Source: a virus. Taken from it: a stretch of DNA of 45,968 nucleotides. The DNA lies in IMG/VR virus record IMGVR_UViG_3300036771_000053, positions 1 through 45,968 of that record; one strand, 5' to 3'. Position 1 is the stretch's first letter; the number at the start of each line of letters is the position of its first letter. The notes beneath the pieces are model-generated. The model was given only the letters and a program-made list of their open reading frames with translations. It was not told where the DNA came from and made no database searches. The position numbers were made by a program, and so were the translations under genes. Shown in pieces: positions 39,506 through 45,968 of this stretch.

Positions 39506-42500
39506 GTGTCGCTTTATGATGAATATCGACAAAAAAGAAATCTGAGCAGCAAGTTTCCTGCGGGCACCAGTGACGATACCAAAAAGGTGAGTGTATACGA
39601 TCAGTACCGGATGGCGAAGGGTTACAAGACAGATATGAACAAGTTGAAATCCTCATTACCACCAGCCCTAACCCAGCAGGGTTCCGACATCTATATGAAC
39701 TCAACATTGGGTGGCGCTTTATCTGGGAACAATCAGGATGTCGATCTATATCAGCGCGCAACAGGACTCAACGTTGATCCTATACCTTACCAACCTTCGC
39801 AATACGAGATCAACAAAGAAAAGATAGCCAAAGATGCAGCCAGTAGTAAATTTGCTAGTTTCGTATCGCCCTTTTCCAACCTGATGAATGAAGCTGCCTA
39901 CAATAATCCTGTAGGTAACTTCATCACCCGTTTGGGTGGTGCGGCCGGGCAAGTAGCAACGGGTACGCCAAGTATGGCTCCAGGTGATACAGGCAGCCGG
40001 GCAGCCAACTTTACGGCCGACTTGCTTGGTGGTGCCATCGGGTCCGTAACCAACCCAGCGACCATTGGCGCACCGGGACTTGGAATGCTGTCCAGTACCA
40101 ACCGTGGATCAGACATGATCGTTAACAGCAAACTGGGGCAGCAAGCTATCAGTAAGATTGCTCAGGCTCCGGGTAAGATCATGTCAGCTGACAAAGCAAC
40201 ACGCTTAACAACTGGCGCGGTTCGCGAGGGATTAGCAGGAGGATTCCAGGGCGGTACAGGTGCATTGGCACGTGGTGAGGACTTTGGCGGCATCGTGAAG
40301 GACACCGCACTGGGCGCGGGTCTTGGTGCTGGAGGTGATCTGTTATTCAAAGGTATTGGAGCAGGAGTGAGTGCGCTTCGTAACCGTGCTGGTTCTGGAA
40401 ACCTGACAGGAGCGCTCAGAGAAGTGGGTGAAGCGGCTCAACCAGGACTGGGCGTATCCGGTTTCGGCAAAAACAGAGACCCATACGCAGCCGCAGCAAT
40501 GACAGATACGAAGAGTCAGATTCGATCCCGTAACAGCATTGAACTGGGCACTCCGGGTGGACTGGCTAACCGCGCATATACCGCACTAGTGGACGACCTG
40601 AACCCATTAAGACAGTTTGACCGACTCACTGAAAAGGTACTAGGACGCAAGTTAAATGCATCTGAGAGTCCTTATACGCTTGCTCTGGGTTCACGCGGAG
40701 CTGATATGACATCACGTCAAATTGTCACTGACGAACTTGTAGACAGCTTTGGAAATTCAGCAGGCTCTTCGCTTAAAGAGATCATGGGCGAGTTGCCTAA
40801 AGGGAAATTCTCTGATTTCGAAGACTACCTGTTGAACAAACATGCTATTACTCGCTTTGGTCGGGGAGAGAAAGTATACAGGGATGAGCTAAACTGGACG
40901 CCAGAAGTTGGTGAAGCTAAAATCGCCAAGTATGAAGCGGAGTTTCCCGAATTTAAGGAACTTTCCGAAGAGTACTACAACTTTAACAACACGATGGTAG
41001 AGAAATGGCTTGTGGAAACAGGCATTATCACGCCCGAACAGGCAAAAGCTTGGGTTGACGCGAATCCTCACTATGTTCCAAACAAGCGGTATTTTAATGA
41101 ATTGGAGAAAACAACGAAAGTATTTACTCCGCAGGAGAAGGGTTTTAAAGGTAAAAATCCTGTTAAGGGATACCAAAAGGGCGGATCGCAGCGGCAGATC
41201 ATCAGTCCAATTGAAAGCACCATTGAGAACGTGGATGCTTACGTTAAGTCAGCAAAGCGCAATCAGGTGATGCAGCAATTTGTGAAGAATATAAAACAAG
41301 CACCAGATGATTTCCGTCAATTCGCTGAGATTGTAGATCAGCCAGAAGCACTCGATGATATTACGAAGAAGCTTATGGACGCTGATGGGTTGGAAGATGT
41401 GTTATCCCGCTTTAGTGATGATTTTGACCAAGCTATGCAACGAACGAAACTGGATAAAGACAATATCATTCGCGTACTGGTTAACGGTGAGCCGGTGCAC
41501 GTTAAGATCAACGACAAAAGTCTGTTACAGGCTGTTACTGCATTAGGCCCAGAGAGCGGCGGAAAATTATTGGATGCACTTGGATGGGTAACAAACAAGA
41601 TGAAGATGTTAACCACTGGCGCAAACCCTGTATTTAACCTGACACGTAACTTATTTCGGGATATACCCCAGGCTTATGTAGCATCAAAATCGACAGGGAA
41701 TTTGGTTCGATTTGCTGCAGATCTGGCTCAAGCTTCATTTGAAATCGTCAATGATGGAGATTTGTACAGACAGTTTAAGGCACTTGGCGGCGGGCACTCT
41801 TCAGCAGTTGCAGCAAACCGGAACCTTTTAAACCAAACGAAGCGCAGCATCTTGCCACAACCAGCGTTAAAGAATGCTGTTCCTAGAGCATTCGGAGCAA
41901 TGGAAAACCTTATGAATGTACTAGAAACCGCACCAAGATTAGCCGAATATAAACGGGTGTCTAAAAATGGTAAGGGTACTCAGGATGATTTGTTAGAAGC
42001 TATTTATGAAGCTCAGGACCTGACAACTAACTTTAAACGAAGAGGCACACTGGTTCGTGAACTGGATAAGGTTTTCCCTTACATGAACGCTGCGATCCAG
42101 GGGATGGATCAATTTGTAAGAATGTTTAAAACCAATCCTAAGGGAGCTTGGCCAAAAGCATTCTTAGCCATCACTATTCCATCTTTAGTGGCTTACTCAG
42201 TAAATCACGACGATCCAAATTATCAGAAATTAAGTAACCGCATTAAGGATCAATTTATCCTTATCCCTAAGGGAGACGGAACATTTATCCGTATTGCAAA
42301 ACCGCAAGAACTTGGAGCCTTATTTTCAGATATTCCAGAGCGCCTGATGCGTAAACTACAGGATGAAGACCCGGCAGCATTCCGTGATTTCGCAGACACT
42401 ATGAGAAACACATTTCTACCACCAGGTCTTCAGTCTCTTACAAAGAAAGGTGCAAATCCTGCTGATCGTGTACTGGGTGATACAATCCTTGGCCCACTCA

Positions 42501-43078
42501 CTCAGATTGCTTCAAATAGTAACTATGCTGATGCACCGATTGTACCAGGGTATTTGTCTAGACTATCTCCAGAATTGCAATCAGATGCACGAACAAGCTC
42601 GCTATCAAAGTGGATCGGAGAGAAGACAGGGGAGTCGCCTAAACAGTTGGATTACCTCATTCGGCAGTATACTGGCGTTCTTGGTCAAATTGGATTGCCA
42701 GCGATGTCACCATCCAATCAAGGTGAAAACATTCTGCAATCGTTAGGTAACGCATTTAAGCAAAACATGACAGCAGATCCCGTTTACAGTAACGATATCT
42801 CCAAGGAGTTCTACAACTACAAGGATCAACTTGATCAGGCAAACTATGACAAAGAGTATCGGGACTTCCCGGCTTGGTACAATGACGATCTACGTAAGCA
42901 GTTTAATCGCATCAATAAGGACATGGGCTCGTTGCGTAAAGAAATGCGTGAACTGGAAGGCAACACAACGTTGGATAAGAAACAGAAGCGCGAACAGCTA
43001 CGCACCATGCAGCAGCAGCTCAACACACTGGCTCAGCAAGGCGTGGATCTGGCGAAAGGAACTGTTCCATATAAGTGA
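39506..43078 (+). CDS. giant internal virion protein with LPD38-like domain
   Basis: 1190 residues from GTG with GGGGGTG upstream. The N-terminus repeats a SLYDEYRQKRN / SVYDQYRMAKG motif. A Gly/Ala-rich amphipathic region follows (about 110-310). The C-terminal half has TTGANPVFNLTRNLFRDIPQ, then VFPYMNAAIQGMDQFVRMFK, hallmarks of the LPD38 domain of phage and ICE polyvalent proteins. Probably ejected with the DNA. It replaces a tape measure here. Confidence 0.75.
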   Translation: MSLYDEYRQKRNLSSKFPAGTSDDTKKVSVYDQYRMAKGYKTDMNKLKSSLPPALTQQGSDIYMNSTLGGALSGNNQDVDLYQRATGLNVDPIPYQPSQYEINKEKIAKDAASSKFASFVSPFSNLMNEAAYNNPVGNFITRLGGAAGQVATGTPSMAPGDTGSRAANFTADLLGGAIGSVTNPATIGAPGLGMLSSTNRGSDMIVNSKLGQQAISKIAQAPGKIMSADKATRLTTGAVREGLAGGFQGGTGALARGEDFGGIVKDTALGAGLGAGGDLLFKGIGAGVSALRNRAGSGNLTGALREVGEAAQPGLGVSGFGKNRDPYAAAAMTDTKSQIRSRNSIELGTPGGLANRAYTALVDDLNPLRQFDRLTEKVLGRKLNASESPYTLALGSRGADMTSRQIVTDELVDSFGNSAGSSLKEIMGELPKGKFSDFEDYLLNKHAITRFGRGEKVYRDELNWTPEVGEAKIAKYEAEFPEFKELSEEYYNFNNTMVEKWLVETGIITPEQAKAWVDANPHYVPNKRYFNELEKTTKVFTPQEKGFKGKNPVKGYQKGGSQRQIISPIESTIENVDAYVKSAKRNQVMQQFVKNIKQAPDDFRQFAEIVDQPEALDDITKKLMDADGLEDVLSRFSDDFDQAMQRTKLDKDNIIRVLVNGEPVHVKINDKSLLQAVTALGPESGGKLLDALGWVTNKMKMLTTGANPVFNLTRNLFRDIPQAYVASKSTGNLVRFAADLAQASFEIVNDGDLYRQFKALGGGHSSAVAANRNLLNQTKRSILPQPALKNAVPRAFGAMENLMNVLETAPRLAEYKRVSKNGKGTQDDLLEAIYEAQDLTTNFKRRGTLVRELDKVFPYMNAAIQGMDQFVRMFKTNPKGAWPKAFLAITIPSLVAYSVNHDDPNYQKLSNRIKDQFILIPKGDGTFIRIAKPQELGALFSDIPERLMRKLQDEDPAAFRDFADTMRNTFLPPGLQSLTKKGANPADRVLGDTILGPLTQIASNSNYADAPIVPGYLSRLSPELQSDARTSSLSKWIGEKTGESPKQLDYLIRQYTGVLGQIGLPAMSPSNQGENILQSLGNAFKQNMTADPVYSNDISKEFYNYKDQLDQANYDKEYRDFPAWYNDDLRKQFNRINKDMGSLRKEMRELEGNTTLDKKQKREQLRTMQQQLNTLAQQGVDLAKGTVPYK

Positions 43079-43083
43079 TTTTG

Positions 43084-43159
43084 TGGTAAAATGAAATAGT
43101 ATAGCGGGAGCACCGCATACACCCTAAAAAGGGCTCTGGACTTTTGTCTGAGCCCTTTT
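43084..43159 (+). promoter_or_regulatory. promoter, short RNA and terminator before the lysis genes
   Basis: TGGTAAAAT (43084-43092) is an extended -10. After a GCGG-GAGCA-CCGC hairpin, AAAGGGCTC pairs with GAGCCCTTTT (43128-43159), a clear terminator. It gives a transcript of about 60 nt or a leader that lysis transcription must read through. Confidence 0.65.
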
Positions 43160-43175
43160 ACTATTGAGGTGACTT

Positions 43176-43445
43176 ATGATTGAAATGGACGAAAGCGAGT
43201 ACGCAGAATCAACCGTATCGGACGACACCCTGCACCTTGTATCTATATTCTGCGGTCCCGAAATAAGGGACAAGTTGCTCTATCGGAGAGTGGACGATGT
43301 ACGACTTCATAGTGGATTTGATCCATACATTATTCAAGAACGGCCTGACCCTGAGCTCATTGGGTGCGGTCGTTTTTTTGATCCTAAAACAGCGAAAAAT
43401 GAAAGCTCAGCTGAGGAAGTTCCTGCCTTGGATGTTTCAGGATGA
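43176..43445 (+). CDS. hypothetical protein upstream of the amidase
   Basis: 89 residues; GAGGTGA upstream. The first 40 residues (IEMDESEYAESTVSDDTLHL; VSIFCGPEIRDKLLYRR) look protein-like. The rest overlaps the next ORF in another frame and may be fortuitous. Confidence 0.5.
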   Translation: MIEMDESEYAESTVSDDTLHLVSIFCGPEIRDKLLYRRVDDVRLHSGFDPYIIQERPDPELIGCGRFFDPKTAKNESSAEEVPALDVSG

Positions 43446-44523
43446 CAACGAAATCAAGGCATACATGGCGAACCAAATCGTCATCATGCGTAATCAGGAG
43501 ATCATTATGAGAGGAATGGGGCTGGAACCATGGAGTGCGACTATTTTAAACGAAAGACAGCCGGAGTCAGTCACCAGCTCAAGCAGATACTACTTATCAT
43601 CCTGGGCGATTACTACCTATGCCCAGCTTGTAAACAAATACACCATACGGAGGTACTTCAAGATGGCGAAAAAACGCATAGTCATTGACGCTGGACACGG
43701 TAATCAGGACCCGGGAGCGATCGGGCCAACTGGCAAGAAAGAAAAAGATTTCAACCTGACCATGGCAATCAAACTGGACGCAATTCTCAAAGGTAATCCC
43801 AACTTTGACGTAAGCTTGACCCGCCGCACTGACGTATTCCTCGAACTCAAGGAGCGCGTGAGTATCGCCAATAAACTGCCAGCTGATCTGTTCATCTCCA
43901 TACACGCAAACGCTGCTTCATCCTCAGCCAGCGGTACAGAAACATACTATAACCGTACAACAAGCGCGCCACTTGCTGGAGTAATTCAACGGCATATGCT
44001 GTCGGCTACTGGCTTCAAGGACCGTGGGGCGCGGTACGGAAACTTTGCTGTGATTCGTGATACCAAGATGGATGCTGTATTACTTGAAGTTGGATTTATC
44101 TCCAATCCAGAGGAAGAAAAGAAACTGTTCGACAGCGACTTCCAAAACCGTGTGGCACTGGCGATTGCTCAAGGTATCTGCGAGTATATGGGTGTGCCAT
44201 TTGACATTCCGGCTGCGAATGAACCAGTCAAACTTACACCACGCTTAGAAATGACTGTCACCGTGCATACGGATGCTGGATCGACATACAAAGGATATAA
44301 CATCAAAGGCACCACCTGGATACCATCCCGGCCAATTGGTGAGTTGCTTGGTGGTCGGATCGGTTACAGCAAATCAAAAGTTACTATTAATAGCGAGCCA
44401 GTAGAGACGAAGAACATTGACGGAGTTGGTTACGTGACTGCGCGGGATCTGACCAAGCTATTAGGTGCCCGAATCTTTTGGGACAAACAGTCCCCAAGCA
44501 AAGTAGAAATATACCCCAAATAA
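43297..44523 (+). CDS. N-acetylmuramoyl-L-alanine amidase (endolysin) with N-terminal membrane extension
   Basis: Open for 408 residues. Residues 1-120 include one transmembrane helix (NGLTLSSLGAVVFLILKQRK). The amidase_3 domain starts at Met123 (ATG 43663): RIVIDAGHGNQDPGAIG, GKKEKDFNLTMAIKL, LFISIHANAASS and LLEVGFISNPEEEKKL supply the zinc His/Glu/His and catalytic Glu. A C-terminal Cu_amine_oxidN1-like stalk domain follows. GGAGG lies 9 nt before ATG 43663, so a soluble 286-residue form is probably the main product. Whether the membrane-linked form is made is unclear. Confidence 0.85.
   Translation: MYDFIVDLIHTLFKNGLTLSSLGAVVFLILKQRKMKAQLRKFLPWMFQDDNEIKAYMANQIVIMRNQEIIMRGMGLEPWSATILNERQPESVTSSSRYYLSSWAITTYAQLVNKYTIRRYFKMAKKRIVIDAGHGNQDPGAIGPTGKKEKDFNLTMAIKLDAILKGNPNFDVSLTRRTDVFLELKERVSIANKLPADLFISIHANAASSSASGTETYYNRTTSAPLAGVIQRHMLSATGFKDRGARYGNFAVIRDTKMDAVLLEVGFISNPEEEKKLFDSDFQNRVALAIAQGICEYMGVPFDIPAANEPVKLTPRLEMTVTVHTDAGSTYKGYNIKGTTWIPSRPIGELLGGRIGYSKSKVTINSEPVETKNIDGVGYVTARDLTKLLGARIFWDKQSPSKVEIYPK
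43530..43688 (+). CDS. possible small zinc-ribbon protein overlapping the amidase frame
   Basis: 52 residues in another frame: ECDYFKRKTAGVSHQLKQIL, then YYLCPACKQIHHTEVLQDG. The CPAC and HH pattern looks like a genuine zinc ribbon. This suggests the in-frame extension of the amidase through this interval may be fortuitous. Confidence 0.45.
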   Translation: MECDYFKRKTAGVSHQLKQILLIILGDYYLCPACKQIHHTEVLQDGEKTHSH

Positions 44524-44537
44524 AGGAGAGATCAGAT

Positions 44538-44912
44538 ATGATGAAAGAAATTATGGAGCAAGCACAGCCCTACATTATTAGTATTGTTACTGCACTAATT
44601 GGTATTTTAGCTACTATTATAACTGGGTCCATCAAGAAGGCACAAAAGAGAGCGGAGGCATACTATAACGCTCACACGAATGAGAAGGACCGCGAACTTC
44701 TGCACAAGATCGGTATGGAAGCTTTCTCGTGGGCGCAAACGGTTTATCGCGAGTATGAAGGTGACCGTAAATTGCAAGAGGCATATTCGTATGCGAGTGG
44801 GCAATTAGCCAACCTAGGAGTTGAAATGTCCGGTGATGAGATTCGAGCTGCTATCGAAAAAGCGGTTATTGACTACAACGCACAAAAGGCTGGTGGAAAG
44901 ATTGCCAGCTAA
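44538..44912 (+). CDS. holin, LL-H family
   Basis: 124 residues. One N-terminal transmembrane helix (YIISIVTALIGILATIITGS), then a charged helical domain (KKAQKRAEAYYNAHTNEKDR; GMEAFSWAQTVYREYEGDRK; IRAAIEKAVIDYNAQK). This matches phage LLH-type holins. AAAGGAGAG is 9 nt upstream of ATG 44538. Directly follows the amidase, forming the lysis pair. Confidence 0.85.
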   Translation: MMKEIMEQAQPYIISIVTALIGILATIITGSIKKAQKRAEAYYNAHTNEKDRELLHKIGMEAFSWAQTVYREYEGDRKLQEAYSYASGQLANLGVEMSGDEIRAAIEKAVIDYNAQKAGGKIAS

Positions 44913-44921
44913 AAGGAGAGG

Positions 44922-44947
44922 CCCTGCTATGACGGCAGGGCCTTTTT
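44922..44947 (+). terminator. terminator of the lysis genes
   Basis: AGGCCCTGC-TATGAC-GGCAGGGCCTTTTT. Confidence 0.9.
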
Positions 44948-44984
44948 GCTTTATAATGGGTTAAAACGAACGGAGGTTCTTGTC

Positions 44985-45299
44985 ATGCCATTACCATCAT
45001 CAATACACTCACTCCAGATGGCCAACGACACAGCGCGGTACATGCGTGATCGAGGCTACTGGGAAGATTGCACGCCAGAGGATATATTGCGCCTGGCAGA
45101 TACATACGCTGAGTTAAGCGCCTGGAGAATGTTTGCGTGGGCGTACTATAAGATACACGATTTTTATTTCAGCCTGTACGACGTCATCCAGCCCAAAGAG
45201 GGGCAGACGGCCGTAATCGTTGAGGGCGAGAAGAAGATGACTCGTTACAGGTACCAGGGCGGAAATTGGAAGTATATGCAAGACGAAACCCCGTCTTAA
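44985..45299 (+). CDS. hypothetical protein next to attR
   Basis: 104 residues; GGAGG is 8 nt before ATG 44985. Helical N-terminus (LQMANDTARYMRDRGYWED; EDILRLADTYAELSAWRMFA), then beta C-terminus (VIVEGEKKMTRYRYQGGNWK). It has its own TATAAT (44952-44957) after the lysis terminator, so it may be expressed independently, even in the lysogen. Next to the attachment site, an excision-related role is possible but unsupported by homology. Confidence 0.6.
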   Translation: MPLPSSIHSLQMANDTARYMRDRGYWEDCTPEDILRLADTYAELSAWRMFAWAYYKIHDFYFSLYDVIQPKEGQTAVIVEGEKKMTRYRYQGGNWKYMQDETPS

Positions 45300-45338
45300 A
45301 GTTATCAACACAGATAGGTATATAGCGTTAATGAAATT

Positions 45339-45345
45339 ACATTAA
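45339..45345. other. attR core (ACATTAA)
   Basis: Identical to attL 195-201. In the circle formed after excision, TTAATG and CATAA-type halves around the core create an imperfect inverted repeat (TTAATG-AAATTA-CATTAA), the likely attP. Confidence 0.85.
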
Positions 45346-45611
45346 TCGATATTCTCGGAACAGAAGCCGACGACGTTGTAGATAAGGTGCAACTCAAGAT
45401 TGAAAAAAGTAAGATTTACCGCAATCTAGACATCTTGGATGATCGGGAGAAGGAAGTTGTTATCGGCCGATTCGGCTTGGAGGCAGGCGGGGAAGAGCGC
45501 ACCCAACGCGAGATAGCCAAGGAACTTGGCATCTCACGCTCCTATGTTTCACGGATTGAGAAAAGGGCGCTAATGAAGCTGTATCACGAGTTTTATAAAC
45601 AAAAGAGTTAG
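45339..45611 (+). CDS. sigK: RNA polymerase sigma factor SigK, downstream fragment
   Basis: From the core the frame reads [58 protein letters not shown] and [14 protein letters not shown]: region 3 remainder and region 4 with the -35 helix-turn-helix. It continues the upstream fragment exactly (KEGNELTL then IDILGT). It has no own start signals; expression requires excision. Terminator at 45679. Confidence 0.95.
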   Translation, partial: TLIDILGTEADDVVDKVQLKIEKSKIYRNLDILDDREKEVVIGRFGLEAGGEERTQREIAKELGISRSYVSRIEKRALMKLYHEFYKQKS

Positions 45612-45678
45612 AAATCTAGAACTCTCATTAACCCGGAAATGTATCCAGCTTTATTCCACAATAGAGCCAATAAAAAAT

Positions 45679-45724
45679 AAGAAGCTTTCCTGGACAATCT
45701 CGTCCAAGGGAAGCTTCTTTGGCT
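45679..45724. terminator. terminator between sigK and the hydrolase gene
   Basis: AAGAAGCTTTCC-TGGAC and GTCCA-AGGGAAGCTTCTTT form a long stem with an A/T flank on both sides, serving the two convergent genes. Confidence 0.8.
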
Positions 45725-45748
45725 AAAGACCAGCTAAACGCATATTTA

Positions 45749-45968
45749 TCAGTATTGCTTTTCGAAGTTAAGCTTCAGCCAATGAAGGATTCGCTCGACT
45801 ACTTCCATATACCGCTGGCCGACGAGCAATCCGGTATGGGTCGTGTCCCACAGCCCTGCATATTCAGCGCCAAGCTGTTCTGCAGTTAATTGACCTCTTC
45901 GCTCCTCATCATCGGATTCTACGGCTTTGATGACGAGGCTCGGACATGTAATTAAATCGCCGTTGATG
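45749..45968 (-). CDS. alpha/beta hydrolase, C-terminal part (cut by window end)
   Basis: Open from the window edge to a stop at 45751-45749. Reads INGDLITCPSLVIKAVESDD, EERRGQLTAEQLGAEYAGLW, DTTHTGLLVGQRYMEVVERI, LHWLKLNFEKQY. The TCPSLVIKA strand and a late His in DTTHTGLL fit the acid/His end of alpha/beta hydrolases. Chromosomal gene, convergent with sigK. Confidence 0.65.
   Translation of the reverse strand, partial: INGDLITCPSLVIKAVESDDEERRGQLTAEQLGAEYAGLWDTTHTGLLVGQRYMEVVERILHWLKLNFEKQY

Larger units (their letters stand above)
195..45338. mobile_element. skin-like prophage (sigK intervening element), about 45.1 kb
   Basis: The element lies between two copies of the core ACATTAA (195-201 and 45339-45345), each within a fragment of the same sigK gene. 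It carries a large serine recombinase at its left end and a full complement of phage genes: immunity, replication, packaging, head, tailspike, ejection and lysis. Nearly all phage genes run left to right. The exceptions are the recombinase, three XRE regulators and a small toxin. No structural gene is visibly broken, so it looks like a complete podovirus-type prophage. Boundaries are assigned to the core repeat; the exact crossover base within it is inferred. Confidence 0.93.

Noticed and set aside
1-45968. tRNA or rRNA genes
   Set aside because: No cloverleaf or rRNA-like sequence was recognised on either strand.

Overview
The window is almost entirely one prophage-like element of about 45.1 kb inserted in frame into a sporulation sigma factor gene, sigK. 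The left edge (1-201) encodes the upstream part of SigK and the right edge (45339-45611) encodes the rest. Joining them at the shared 7-bp core ACATTAA restores an uninterrupted SigK reading frame. A SpoIVCA-type large serine recombinase lies just inside the left end, pointing at the sigK fragment, behind a box matching the -10 of a sigma-E promoter. This is the layout of a 'skin' element (sigK intervening element), excised in the mother cell to rebuild sigK. The host is an endospore-forming Firmicute. Copper-amine-oxidase-like stalk domains in two genes and the general codon and base composition suggest Paenibacillus or a close relative (inference). A partial alpha/beta-hydrolase gene lies beyond sigK on the opposite strand.

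Layout. 1-1.77 kb: sigK-N, attL, recombinase. 1.8-2.44 kb: noncoding, with a terminator, a candidate small RNA and an array of imperfect palindromes. 2.44-3.69 kb: first immunity region (XRE regulators, repeated operators, a LexA-type box). 3.7-17.7 kb: early and replication genes, mostly small and tightly overlapping: DUF3102, ORF6C, ERF annealing protein, HNH nuclease, ASCH protein, MmcB-like nuclease, DnaD-like initiator, DnaC-like loader, RusA resolvase and an ArpU-like late regulator. 17.68-18.02 kb: candidate late promoter with two direct repeats 21 bp apart, then a structured leader and terminator. 18.05-31.05 kb: packaging and virion genes (TerS, TerL, P22-like portal, scaffold, decoration, capsid, head fibre, adaptors, tailspike, gp10-like stabilisation protein). 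31.1-37.4 kb: an A/T-rich accessory island. 37.45-43.08 kb: DNA-ejection proteins. 43.1-45.3 kb: lysis genes (amidase, LLH-type holin) and a last small gene before attR.

The virion genes have no tape measure, tail tube or baseplate and instead encode a P22-type portal, adaptors, a stabilisation protein and large ejection proteins. The element therefore looks like an apparently intact podovirus-type prophage serving as a skin element.

Most interesting candidates: (1) a textbook -1 programmed frameshift signal (GGGAAAC followed by a perfect 10-bp stem) that would fuse a 547-residue ejection protein to a lytic transglycosylase domain; (2) a complete type I toxin/antisense-RNA locus with the toxin Shine-Dalgarno sequence hidden in a hairpin, resembling TxpA/RatA of the B. 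subtilis skin element; (3) a three-gene operon ending in a HEPN ribonuclease with an intact R-N-x5-H motif; (4) twin modules, each with a tiny leader peptide, a structured leader and a 52-residue paralogous protein, whose central hairpin is inverted between copies; (5) a second immunity switch with a Rha-type antirepressor among the late genes, as in P22 immI; (6) a 53-nt noncoding motif present twice. All calls come from reading the sequence by eye; no searches or folding programs were run.
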